A DNA stretch of 64,000 nt from Siderastrea radians (Eukaryota; Cnidaria; Anthozoa; Scleractinia; Rhizangiidae). Of this stretch, positions 40,935-51,744 are shown piece by piece. The notes beneath the pieces were generated by a model. The model worked only from the letters and a program-made list of their open reading frames with translations, was not told where the DNA came from and ran no database searches. The stretch lies in contig OZ024894.1 of NCBI GenBank assembly GCA_964017195.1, positions 29,103,825 through 29,167,824 on the forward strand, in the 5' to 3' direction. The position numbers and the translations under genes were made by a program. Each line of letters starts with the position of its first letter. The first letter of the stretch is position 1.

Positions 40935-41150
40935 ATGACCATAAAACATAGAAACATATTCGACTGGAATCATATTTCAGACAAACTAACGGAAGAACAG
41001 ATCGATGAATTAAAATCCTATTACCGCACGTATCATAGGAAATGTTGGGTATATAAGCAGGCATTAAAAAGGTTCAAGAAGTGGAAATTACTAGGTAATT
41101 CATTGTCTATTATCTTTGCTACAGGAGGCATAACGTCTGCTGTTCCATGA
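40935..41150 (+). pseudogene. Truncated copy of the two-transmembrane viral gene
   Basis: Identical by eye to the first 69 codons of the gene at 45851. At 41143-41147 viral sequence ends (three bases TCC, not found in either parent sequence) and host gene C exon sequence begins in the opposite orientation. The frame stops at once. This is the left junction of the duplication/deletion event described in the findings. Confidence 0.85.
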
Positions 41151-41188
41151 AATTACCGTCACATTGACATCACGAGGATGACTTGGAC
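41147..41188 (-). pseudogene. Truncated copy of an FN3 exon of gene C
   Basis: The first 42 nt of the FN3 exon at 47322-47606, with its acceptor site (CTTTTAG) intact, fused directly to viral sequence. It has no donor, so splicing into it would read through into the viral gene in antisense. One substitution (CACATT against CATATT) separates the copies. Confidence 0.8.
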
Positions 41189-42436
41189 CTAAAAGGGCAA
41201 GATACATTCGTCAAAGCACAAAGACACACGTAACTCAACGGAGAGATCCAGAGATGAGCGTCAGCCCCCTTTATCTGGAAGCTTCTAGCAGCTACTATAC
41301 ATCTTCATAGCACAAACTGTGACCCTCAACAGATTTTACGGAACAGCCGAACACACGCATTGTTTGAATTAACACGCGACATACATGTACGTAGTCCCAC
41401 TTGTTTAGTCGACACGCTTGTTTTGAAACGTTTTCCTTGGCAAGTTACGAAGCGAAATACATTATTTCCACCCAGGATAGCCTAAATTAATTTTTTCTGT
41501 CTTCAACATTATTTAACAATTATTCTACGAGGGCGCATTTATCTAGCAAGCCCTCTTTGCAGTGACGTGAGTGCCGTGTACGGAAGCTAACAAATGCTGA
41601 GCCCCAATGTGAAGAAGTACCAAGGGATTGAAAAAATGTATTTGTACTGACAAGAGTTTGCTAGGAACGAAACCCCGTTAATTGTAACGAAAAAGGCCAA
41701 AATGTTTGAGTTAAATGTATACAGGGTTTGACTTGTAATTAATTTGCCTTAAAATTAGGCAGCATTAGGTTGCATCCCTCAGCATTCGATTGAAATCGTG
41801 GAATTACTATCCGCATTTGAGATATAATAACGTTCACGATTTAGTCCGCGAGTGCATCTCTGTTGATCTGTTTTTCACTTAGTTTCAATCGCCAAGATGC
41901 TTGCCTTGGTCTTCTGACTTGTGTTCGTTATAACGGAGATTTCGATATACCGGGGCTCGGTATATCAGGGTTCTGTTCTATACATTTTACTGTTTACTTG
42001 GCCGAGCTGAAGAACATCTTCGTTACATTTTTGTATGGCACTTTCTTTCCACATTTAAGCTCAATTGTCTCTGAAAAATGCGTGGTTACCCCCAATTTTC
42101 TATTTTGAATTCTGATAGCCCTTGCTCAGATCTCCTTTTACCACATAGTCATAAGCCGCGCAAAAAATCGTTGTATTAGTAGGCAAATTCCTTAAGAGGA
42201 CCCGAATATCTCGGAACAGATCCGAGATGCACAGAACGTATGTGCAGTAACAAAAGAAGGCACCATCCCTAAATAAATGCAAATTATAATATGTCAGAGG
42301 CAAGAGAGTTTTTCCAGACAAGCTTAATGTGCAATGTCTAAATTGCCAATATCACATTGTGAGTATTGTGCCAGTGTTGCTATGTGGTAGCATAATAGAA
42401 ACATATATTGTAGTGGTGGCATACATTGTACTGTAC

Positions 42437-42742
42437 CTGACTGCAATGTTTGCACATCATAACAACCGTCCTTTAATGGTGACCGGCCGACACTGGTATA
42501 GCCGGCTACTTTAATGCAGTACGTTGTATATGGCTTCAATCCTCTGATGGTGGCAGTTGTTGCAGTTGTGTTCAGGCTAAACCGAGCAAACTGATCCTTC
42601 ACATTGTAAAACACCGTGTATCCGACGATTTTGCCCTTTTGTTCCTTTGGGAATATTTCATGCCACATGACTCTGATGGTGTGAGCGTCCTCTGCTTCAG
42701 TTTCACCTTGTCCTTTCTTGATGACTGGATCAGCACTAGGAG
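42437..42742 (-). CDS. Duplicated FN3 exon of gene C (copy of 48856-49161)
   Basis: A 306-nt phase 1-1 exon with intact splice sites, the same by eye as 48856-49161. It encodes a fibronectin III domain (VMWHEIFPKEQKGKIVGYTV, LKPYTTYCIKVAGYTSVGR). It lies inside the host insert in the virus. If transcribed from the gene C promoter it could be spliced in without a frame change. Confidence 0.75.
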
Positions 42743-42958
42743 CTGTTTGTCACAAACAAAACAGTCAGTTATGACTAGTTTCACAAGTAGGAACATAACA
42801 GCTTGACTAATAATTATGTCCATCACGACTCAAGACCATCTTACTGTACTGAATTCAATAATGAACTTGGCTGCATTTACTATTTCCATGGTAAAAAAAT
42901 ACATAAATAATCAAACAAAGAAACAAATAAGTAAATAAATAAACAGCAAAGAACTCAC

Positions 42959-43237
42959 CATCCTCAAGTGTCGTGGCATGCTCAATGTCAGAGGGGTTTC
43001 CCGAAACACTTGTTTCAGCATGCACTCGGACAAAGTACTCTGTAAATTCTTCCAGGTCTGTCAGATCATAGGTAGTTGTTGCTGTATTCACCGACATATC
43101 CAGGAAGTCTGTTGCCTTACCATATGACACTACATATTTTCTAATAATTCCATTTTCTTTTAATGGTTCTTGCCACGATACTCTGATTGATGTGGATGAC
43201 AATACCGAAAGCTGCAAGTTCCGTGGAGGAGTAGGAG
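42959..43237 (-). CDS. Duplicated FN3 exon of gene C (copy of 49378-49656)
   Basis: A 279-nt phase 1-1 exon, splice sites intact, matching 49378-49656. FN3 hallmarks are APTPPRNLQLSVLSSTSIRV, SWQEPLKENGII and EFTEYFVRVHAET. Confidence 0.75.
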
Positions 43238-43825
43238 CTGAAAATAAAGGAACAAGATAGCAATAAGTCACGAAGTTTTACTTGAATATCAGGTAATTCA
43301 AGATGGCCGCCCATTAATGTGTTTAGCAGAAAAGGAAGAAAGGGGAAAATGTCTAAATAATTTTAAAATTGGGTTGAATCACACCAATTATCGGCTGTTT
43401 TTCTGAATATACACTTTCGAAATGTTTTTTTTTTCCAACTGGCCCTTCTCAACGTGTATAATTCTCATGACATCTTCCATTTACGGTATGCGATCAATGA
43501 TCGTTTGCAAATAATAATCAATCAAATATCGTTTAAACATAATTGCAACCAATCACTGAAACAGTAAGCTTAACAGTAAAACGTAATAGGCTGTTCAAGA
43601 TCAAAAAAACGCAGTCGTCAACCATCTTGAAGTGGGCATAAAAAGTACCCCTGAACGAATACTGATTACTAGATCCGTGCGTGTAAATCCGCTGTTTGGA
43701 CCGGACTGACTGGTAAGCTTACGGATTCAGACTTGTATTCGTGGTCTTGTCAATTTTCAATCTAAACAATGTCTGTCTTGATAATGACGTCTGCAACATC
43801 GGAATCGGAACGTCGTCTCGCTTTA

Positions 43826-44378
43826 ACGTTTGTACTTACAGCAAAATGCTTGAGCAATAGTTCGTCTTGACACCAAAAAAATAAGAGCGAAACTTTATAA
43901 AAATAGTTCATTTTCAGGGGAATTTGTGGATTTCTTGTGACTGTTCCAACATTAATTGACCTTAATTCCTCCTGAGATTGTAATAATAAAGAATTGCACA
44001 AATGTATGTGTTTGACTTGAAAGGCATTTCTCTGGGTTCATATAGTAGGCAGTAATAACCATAAACGCTAACACGCGGACCGCTATGGAAACAGCAAGTT
44101 TCCACGTTTGTACTTACAGCAAAATGCTTGAGCAATAGTTCGTCTTGACACCAAAAAAATAAGAGCGAAACTTTATAAAAATAGTTCATTTTCAGGGGAA
44201 TTTGTGGATTTCTTGTGACTGTTCCAACATTAATTGACCTTAATTCCTCCTGAGATTATAATAATAAAGAATTGCACAAATGTATGTGTTTGACTTGAAA
44301 GGCATTTCTCTGGGTTCATATAGTAGGCAGTAATAACCATAAACGCTAACACGCGGACCGCTATGGAAACAGCAAGTT
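43826..44378. repeat. 278-bp tandem duplication in host insert
   Basis: ACGTTTGTACTTACAGCAAA at 43826 recurs at 44104, and both copies run to GGAAACAGCAAGTT. The same doublet is present at 50246-50798 in the original locus, so it predates the large duplication. Confidence 0.9.
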
Positions 44379-44789
44379 CAGTTCTTAATTTTAAACATTC
44401 AACAATGGACGGTATGGCTACTGCATCTACTACAGAAAAGATATGGACTTCCTAAAACATATACACCTGATTGAAGAAACGTCGTGTGAAAAGCATATAC
44501 TAAGAAGGATACGACCCAATGGTTTTCTGGGAAGTGGGAAAACTTGCTTCTATTCTCAGGCACTGTGTAGATAATATTAACATAGTGCACCCATATCTAC
44601 TTCAAAACCTTCTTAGGAATGAAAATAATTTGAATATCAATATATGGAACTGAGCAGCACGCTTGCCGGTGCTGTCTTCCCAGAATTCTAACGTGTCGCA
44701 TCGTTCTCGGTTTGTACTTTGCATCCGACAACGTTTTATCAATCAGGTGTAATAACATTCATAAAGTAACATATCATTTGGACACTAAC

Positions 44790-45083
44790 CTCCTTCATTT
44801 GGAGATCTACTGATAGTTGCACTGAATTTTCCAACCCCAACTGAAGTGAAGCCTGCTATTCTGACATAGTATCTTGCATACTCGAGACTGGCGATTGTGT
44901 ACGTGAACTGATCTGGCCGGACTTCCACAGTCTTTTCAACTCCAGATCCCTCTTTTCTGTAGTAGATTCGGTAGCCAATAAGCTTTCCCTGTTGTTCCTT
45001 TTGAGGTATAGCGTCCCATTTAACATCCAACGAAAGAGCAGAACTAGAATCTAATGCGAAGTTTCCAGGTGCAGCAGAGGGAA
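44790..45083 (-). CDS. Duplicated FN3 exon of gene C (copy of 51210-51503)
   Basis: A 294-nt phase 1-1 exon with acceptor TTGACAG and donor GTTAGT, nearly identical to 51210-51503. One visible amino-acid difference: ISRSPNEGG here, ISSSPNEGG there. FN3 features are VKWDAIPQKEQQGKLIGYRI and ARYYVRIAGFTSVG. Confidence 0.75.
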
Positions 45084-45850
45084 CTGTCAAAATCAACAAA
45101 ATTTGTGGTTGAATCAGTTTCATATACAAGCTTATCATAAGTAAACTACAAACTAGTTAGCTGCTGGATCGATTAAAGCTCTTGGTAATCGTTTGGCAGC
45201 AAATCAGTGGAGTTTAAAAATTCATCCTAAAACCTTCAGTACTGACTTCTTGGGAAATGTCAAGCCAACGAACAAGCCAACACGGTCATTCGTCTTGGAC
45301 ACTTCGTTTTGTTCTCACTAAAACCAGGGATCCACATTAGCAGTCGTCAGGTCGTCCGAGACGACTATAAAGTGCTACGGACGAGTATCAAAAATCACAA
45401 ACTCGTCTGGTGGACGAGTAAGTTTTAAGGAGCAAATTTTTTTCTCACCAGTCAATGTACCTGAGTTTTGAATGTCCACCAGCCATTTAGCGATTCCGTA
45501 CTGTAGTAAACAGAAGATTAATATTCTGCAAACTTCGTTTCGTTGCGCATACGACCATACGACATCTTTCTCTCAGAAGAGAAAAGTTTGCAGGCTCAAT
45601 TTTTTGTTCTCGACTACTGAAATATGCAAACACGAAGACTCTCACTCTTTGGCCGCATGTGATTTTCACAAAATGTAGCACTACTTTGACATGGCGTTGC
45701 CACCACAGCAGAAGAAAAAAAATGGTGAGCCTTCCGAGCAAAGTTCTAAATACGAACAAGAATAGTGAAAGCGTGCATTTTTACATCAGAACATTATACT
45801 CCAGTATCAAGAAGTCGTTCAAAAAGAAGAAAAATATAACAATATAATAT

Positions 45851-46339
45851 ATGACCATAAAACATAGAAACATATTCGACTGGAATCATATTTCAGACAA
45901 ACTAACGGAAGAACAGATCGATGAATTAAAATCCTATTACCGCACGTATCATAGGAAATGTTGGGTATATAAGCAGGCATTAAAAAGGTTCAAGAAGTGG
46001 AAATTACTAGGTAATTCATTGTCTATTATCTTTGCTACAGGAGGCATAACGTCTGCTGTAGCTACAAGTGGCGTTTCATTAATTGCTATATCTACAATAT
46101 CGTTACTAATTCAAGGATGGATGGATCACAAAGACATCGATCTTAAGATACAAAATTGTGTATATGCTTATCAGAGTTATCAGCATCTATTAAACGCTAT
46201 TAAGGATATGATGAGAGCTGGTAATTTCAATATAAGTAGCTTACATACTTTCATGAGCAACGTTGACAACTATGTGACAGATAACAGCCCTGTTGTCGAT
46301 AAATTTTTGCTCAAATATGACAATATATTCATTGAGTAA
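45851..46339 (+). CDS. Two-transmembrane viral protein (complete copy)
   Basis: 162 residues. It has a charged N-terminus (FDWNHISDKLTEEQIDELKS), a basic loop (YKQALKRFKKWKLLGN), a hydrophobic pair (LSIIFATGGITSAVATSGVS and LIAISTISLLIQGWM) probably forming a two-helix hairpin, then a soluble helical domain (YAYQSYQHLLNAIKDMMRAG). No enzyme motif. It could be a small membrane effector or virion membrane protein; I do not recognise the family. The 68 bases before the ATG are also duplicated viral sequence, and host sequence lies further upstream, so this complete copy has lost its original promoter side. Confidence 0.65.
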   Translation: MTIKHRNIFDWNHISDKLTEEQIDELKSYYRTYHRKCWVYKQALKRFKKWKLLGNSLSIIFATGGITSAVATSGVSLIAISTISLLIQGWMDHKDIDLKIQNCVYAYQSYQHLLNAIKDMMRAGNFNISSLHTFMSNVDNYVTDNSPVVDKFLLKYDNIFIE

Positions 46340-46907
46340 TATCATTTATTTTATCACCAATTCGGGACATGACACTAACCCAATACTGATTGTAAAAAGC
46401 TAATGTTTTTTTCGATTTACTAATTGGAATTTTTTTGTAAGGTATTCCCATCATCTTGAATATCCTTCTCATAATGAAATTAATGCTAATCATTCTCTTT
46501 CTTTTACCGTTCACCTCATTAATAACATTACCTATCTCTGTAAACACTCTATCAATCTTACATTTTTGATGGTATGATACTTCTATATTATATTTTTCTT
46601 CAATATCGAGTAATATGTTGTTGATGTAGTACTCTCGATGGTATACAGATTTTCTTATAAATTTATGTCTATTATCATAAAAATCAACATACTCTTTCAC
46701 AAAATTATACCCTTGTACGACGCCGCAAATCTGGCATACTAACATCCCATCGTCGTTAATAATATACTGATTATCACAGCATAAATAATATTTTGCTAAA
46801 CGATCTTGTGGTTTTTCATTAGAATCTTCCAATTTTTGGTCACAAAAAGGACAAACAATATCTCCTGATTCTTTCAGTTCATCATGTAATTCCTTGTTAC
46901 AATTCAT
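46329..46907 (-). CDS. TFIIB/VLTF3-like viral transcription factor
   Basis: About 192 residues from ATG at 46907 (MNCNKELHDEL). TCTA lies 12 bases upstream (46920-46923), which makes the earlier in-frame codons unnecessary. There are two Cys pairs at the N-terminus (CPFCDQKL, then CC and VCQICGVVQGY) forming a zinc ribbon. A helical body follows with RKSVYHREYYINNILLDI, RKRMISINFIMRRIFKMMG and SKSKKTLAFYNQYWVSVM. This arrangement resembles poxvirus-type late transcription factor 3 and TFIIB-like cyclin-fold proteins of large DNA viruses. It probably recognises or activates viral late promoters. It converges on the gene at 45851 with an 11-base overlap of ends. Confidence 0.6.
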   Translation of the reverse strand: MNCNKELHDELKESGDIVCPFCDQKLEDSNEKPQDRLAKYYLCCDNQYIINDDGMLVCQICGVVQGYNFVKEYVDFYDNRHKFIRKSVYHREYYINNILLDIEEKYNIEVSYHQKCKIDRVFTEIGNVINEVNGKRKRMISINFIMRRIFKMMGIPYKKIPISKSKKTLAFYNQYWVSVMSRIGDKINDITQ

Positions 46908-46960
46908 TCTATATACTATTAGATGAGATATTATTTTTATGTAATTACAACATGACGTCA

Positions 46961-46976
46961 CGCCACAGCTGTGGCG
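46961..46976. repeat. Perfect 16-bp palindrome at the right edge of the element
   Basis: CGCCACAGCTGTGGCG, five bases beyond the 11-bp direct repeat that may mark the element's right limit. Confidence 0.7.
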
Positions 46977-47321
46977 CTTTGTGGTTTAAATAATAGACTG
47001 TCTGCTTTTCCGAGAATTTTAAAACTTCCTGTTTTCCGAGAAAGTCACGCAATAGAAAACGCATAAGATGATGTCATATGATGAAACCAGGGAGTGCTAT
47101 GGAAAAAAGAAACATCCCTCATTATTTTAAAATTCTGAAAGCAAAACTATATAAATTTAAAAGTGCTACAAGTTGGAAAATGCAAGTACTCTTCCCTTGC
47201 TTCACGCCACCAATGGTAAAGCTATTTTTGGTATTGTGGCTTGGAGACGAAGAGGAAATGATTTAATCGAACAAAAAATGTATTAAAGATAGTTAAAGAC
47301 TTGTGTAAATGCATTACTTAC

Positions 47322-47606
47322 GGTCCTCAAAGGTTGTTGCATTCAACACTCTGGAAGCATTTCCTGGCTTGGTGGTTCTTCCCCTGACTGTGATGTAGTA
47401 AGTAGTAAATTTTCTTAAACTATCTATTGTACGTTCAAATGTGTTCCCTGTGACAGGACTTTCCGAAAGGAGGGAATCCTTGCTTGTTCCATAAGAAATG
47501 ACATAATCTTTTATTACTCCATTTGGCTGAGCAGGTTCCTTCCACTTCACATGAATGGCAACCGATGAAATTACCGTCATATTGACATCACGAGGATGAC
47601 TTGGAC
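47322..47606 (-). CDS. Gene C: FN3 exon nearest the viral insertion
   Basis: A 285-nt phase 1-1 exon with acceptor CTTTTAG above 47606 and donor GTAAGT below 47322. FN3 features are GPSHPRDVNMTVISSVAIHV, KWKEPAQPNGVIKDYVISYG and TTYYITVRGRTTKPGN. Its phase-1 donor fits the ShK exon at 30092, 17 kb further along and on the other side of the viral element. A 42-nt fragment is copied at 41147-41188. Confidence 0.8.
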
Positions 47607-48855
47607 CTAAAAGGGCAAGATACATTCGTCAAAGCACAAAGACACACGTAACTCAACGGAGAGATCCAGAGATGAGCGTCAGCCCCCTTTATCTGGAAGC
47701 TTCTAGCAGCTACTATACATCTTCATAGCACAAACTGTGACCCTCAACAGATTTTACGGAACAGCCGAACACACGCATTGTTTGAATTAACACGCGACAT
47801 ACATGTACGTAGTCCCACTTGTTTAGTCGACACGCTTGTTTTGAAACGTTTTCCTTGGCAAGTTACGAAGCGAAATACATTATTTCCACCCAGGATAGCC
47901 TAAATTAATTCTTTCTGTCTTCAACATTATTTAACAATTATTCTACGAGGGCGCATTTATCTAGCAAGCCCTCTTTGCAGTGACGTGAGTGCCGTGTACG
48001 GAAGCTAACAAATGCTGAGCCCCAATGTGAAGAAGTACCAAGGGATTGAAAAAAATGTATTTGTACTGACAAGAGTTTGCTAGGAACGAAACCCCGTTAA
48101 TTGTAACGAAAAAGGCCAAAATGTTTGAGTTAAATGTATATAGGGTTTGACTTGTAATTAATTTGCCTTAAAATTAGGCAGCATTAGGTTGCATCCCTCA
48201 GCATTCGATTGAAATCGTGGAATTACTATCCGCATTTGAGATATAATAACGTTCACGATTTAGTCCGCGAGTGCATCTCTGTTGATCTGTTTTTCACTTA
48301 GTTTCAATCGCCAAGATGCTTGCCTTGGTCTTCTGACTTGTGTTCGTTATAACGGAGATTTCGATATACCGGGGCTCGGTATATCAGGGTTCTGTTCTAT
48401 ACATTTTACTGTTTACTTGGCCGAGCTGAAGAACATCTTCGTTACATTTTCGTATGGCACTTTCTTTCCACATTTAAGCTCAATTGTCTCTGAAAAATGC
48501 GTGGTTACCCCCAATTTTCTATTTTGAATTCTGATAGCCCTTGCTCAGATCTCCTTTTACCACATAGTCATAAGCCGCGCAAAAAATCGTTGTATTAGTA
48601 GGCAAATTCCTTAAGAGGACCCGAATATCTCGGAACAGATCCGAGATGCACAGAACGTATGTGCAGTAACAAAAGAAGGCACCATCCCTAAATAAATGCA
48701 AATTATAATATGTCAGAGGCAAGAGAGTTTTTCCAGACAAGCTTAATGTGCAATGTCTAAATTGCCAATATCACATTGTGAGTATTGTGCCAGTGTTGCT
48801 ATGTGGTAGCATAATAGAAACATATATTGTAGTGGTGGCATACATTGTACTGTAC

Positions 48856-49161
48856 CTGACTGCAATGTTTGCACATCATAACAACCGTCCTTTAATGGTG
48901 ACCGGCCGACACTGGTATAGCCGGCTACTTTAATGCAGTACGTTGTATATGGCTTCAATCCTCTGATGGTGGCAGTTGTTGCAGTTGTGTTCAGGCTAAA
49001 CCGAGCAAACTGATCCTTCACATTGTAAAACACCGTGTATCCGACGATTTTGCCCTTTTGTTCCTTTGGGAATATTTCATGCCACATGACTCTGATGGTG
49101 TGAGCGTCCTCTGCTTCAGTTTCACCTTGTCCTTTCTTGATGACTGGATCAGCACTAGGAG
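48856..49161 (-). CDS. Gene C: FN3 exon
   Basis: A 306-nt phase 1-1 exon (acceptor AAACAG, donor GTACAG). It encodes an FN3 fold starting PSADPVIKKGQGETEAEDAH, then VMWHEIFPKEQKG and YTTYCIKVAGYTS. It is duplicated at 42437-42742. Confidence 0.8.
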
Positions 49162-49377
49162 CTGTTTGTCACAAACAAAACAGTCAGTTATGACTAGTTT
49201 CACAAGTAGGAACATAACAGCTTGACTAATAATTATGTCCATCACGACTCAAGACCATCTTACTGTACTGAATTCAATAATGAACTTGGCTGCATTTACT
49301 ATTTCCATGGTAAAAAAATACATAAATAATCAAACAAAGAAACAAATAAGTAAATAAATAAACAGCAAAGAACTCAC

Positions 49378-49656
49378 CATCCTCAAGTGTCGTGGCATGC
49401 TCAATGTCAGAGGGGTTTCCCGAAACACTTGTTTCAGCATGCACTCGGACAAAGTACTCTGTAAATTCTTCCAGGTCTGTCAGATCATAGGTAGTTGTTG
49501 CTGTATTCACCGACATATCCAGGAAGTCTGTTGCCTTACCATATGACACTACATATTTTCTAATAATTCCATTTTCTTTTAATGGTTCTTGCCACGATAC
49601 TCTGATTGATGTGGATGACAATACCGAAAGCTGCAAGTTCCGTGGAGGAGTAGGAG
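49378..49656 (-). CDS. Gene C: FN3 exon
   Basis: A 279-nt phase 1-1 exon (acceptor TTTTCAG, donor GTGAGT). FN3 hallmarks are PPRNLQLSVLSSTSIRVSWQ and LEEFTEYFVRVHAETSVSGN. It is duplicated at 42959-43237. Confidence 0.8.
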
Positions 49657-50245
49657 CTGAAAATAAAGGAACAAGATAGCAATAAGTCACGAAGTTTTAC
49701 TTGAATATCAGGTAATTCAAGATGGCCGCCCATTAATGTGTTTAGCAGAAAAGGAAGAAAGGGGAAAATGTCTAAATAATTTTAAAATTGGGTTGAATCA
49801 CACCAATTATCGGCTGTTTTTCTGAATATACACTTTCGAAATGTTTTTTTTTTTCCAACTGGCCCTTCTCAACGTGTATAATTCTCATGACATCTTCCAT
49901 TTACGGTATGCGATCAATGATCGTTTGCAAATAATAATCAATCAAATATCGTTTAAACATAATTGCAACCAATCACTGAAACAGTAAGCTTAACAGTAAA
50001 ACGTAATAGGCTGTTCAAGATCAAAAAAACGCAGTCGTCAACCATCTTGAAGTGGGCATAAAAAGTACCCCTGAACGAATACTGATTACTAGATCCGTGC
50101 GTGTAAATCCGCTGTTTGGACCGGACTGACTGGTAAGCTTACGGATTCAGACTTGTATTCGTGGTCTTGTCAATTTTCAATCTAAACAATGTCTGTCTTG
50201 ATAATGACGTCTGCAACATCGGAATCGGAACGTCGTCTCGCTTTA

Positions 50246-50798
50246 ACGTTTGTACTTACAGCAAAATGCTTGAGCAATAGTTCGTCTTGACACCAAAAAA
50301 ATAAGAGCGAAACTTTATAAAAATAGTTCATTTTCAGGGGAATTTGTGGATTTCTTGTGACTGTTCCAACATTAATTGACCTTAATTCCTCCTGAGATTA
50401 TAATAATAAAGAATTGCACAAATGTATGTGTTTGACTTGAAAGGCATTTCTCTGGGTTCATATAGTAGGCAGTAATAACCATAAACGCTAACACGCGGAC
50501 CGCTATGGAAACAGCAAGTTTCCACGTTTGTACTTACAGCAAAATGCTTGAGCAATAGTTCGTCTTGACACCAAAAAAATAAGAGCGAAACTTTATAAAA
50601 ATAGTTCATTTTCAGGGGAATTTGTGGATTTCTTGTGACTGTTCCAACATTAATTGACCTTAATTCCTCCTGAGATTATAATAATAAAGAATTGCACAAA
50701 TGTATGTGTTTGACTTGAAAGGCATTTCTCTGGGTTCATATAGTAGGCAGTAATAACCATAAACGCTAACACGCGGACCGCTATGGAAACAGCAAGTT
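50246..50798. repeat. 278-bp tandem duplication, original locus
   Basis: Same doublet as at 43826-44378, in the intron between FN3 exons 51210-51503 and 49378-49656. Confidence 0.9.
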
Positions 50799-51209
50799 CA
50801 GTTCTTAATTTTAAACATTCAACAATGGACGGTATGGCTACTGCATCTACTACAGAAAAGATATGGACTTCCTAAAACATATACACCTGATTGAAGAAAC
50901 GTCGTGTGAAAAGCATATACTAAGAAGGATACGACCCAATGGTTTTCTAGGAAGTGGGAAAACTTGCTTCTATTCTCAGGCACTGTGTAGATAATATTAA
51001 CATAGTGCACCCATATCTACTTCAAAACCTTCTTAGGAATGAAAATAATTTGAATATCAATATATGGAACTGAGCAGCACGCTTGCCGGTGCTGTCTTCC
51101 CAGAATTCTAACGTGTCGCATCGTTCTCGGTTTGTACTTTGCATCCGACAACGTTTTATCAATCAGGTGTAATAACATTCATAAAGTAACATATCATTTG
51201 GACACTAAC

Positions 51210-51503
51210 CTCCTTCATTTGGAGAACTACTGATAGTTGCACTGAATTTTCCAACCCCAACTGAAGTGAAGCCTGCTATTCTGACATAGTATCTTGCATA
51301 CTCGAGACTGGCGATTGTGTACGTGAACTGATCTGGCCGGACTTCCACAGTCTTTTCAACTCCAGATCCCTCTTTTCTGTAGTAGATTCGGTAGCCAATA
51401 AGCTTTCCCTGTTGTTCCTTTTGAGGTATAGCGTCCCATTTAACATCCAACGAAAGAGCAGAACTAGAATCTAATGCGAAGTTTCCAGGTGCAGCAGAGG
51501 GAA
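51210..51503 (-). CDS. Gene C: FN3 exon
   Basis: A 294-nt phase 1-1 exon (acceptor TTGACAG, donor GTTAGT). It encodes PSAAPGNFALDSSSALSLDV, KWDAIPQKEQQGKL and YARYYVRIAGFTSVGVGKFS, an FN3 fold. It is duplicated at 44790-45083. Confidence 0.8.
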
Positions 51504-51744
51504 CTGTCAAAATCAACAAAATTTGTGGTTGAATCAGTTTCATATACAAGCTTATCATAAGTAAACTACAAACTAGTTAGCTGCTGGATCGATTAAAGCT
51601 CTTGGTAATCGTTTGGCAGCAAATCAGTGGAGTTTAAAAATTCATCCTAAAACCTTCAGTACTGACTTCTTGGGAAATGTCAAGCCAACGAACAAGCCAA
51701 CACGGTCATTCGTCTTGGACACTTCGTTTTGTTCTCACTAAAAC

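Larger units (their letters stand above)
30417..46944. mobile_element. Endogenous Polinton/adintovirus-like element (with a host insert at 41147-45785)
   Basis: A cluster of genes with the Polinton/adintovirus virion module: retroviral-type integrase, adenain-like protease, packaging ATPase, jelly-roll capsid proteins, PLA2 protein and fibre. The limits are set by the outermost viral genes and by an 11-bp direct repeat TTACAACATGA at 30406-30416 and 46945-46955. No terminal inverted repeats were found next to these limits and no protein-primed DNA polymerase B is present. The element is therefore either truncated at its ends or a polymerase-less type. Without the host insert the viral part is about 11.6 kb, short for a complete Polinton. 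Confidence 0.85.

Noticed and set aside
30417..46944. DNA polymerase B gene of the Polinton type
   Set aside because: No frame in the element shows polymerase motifs; reported as absent.
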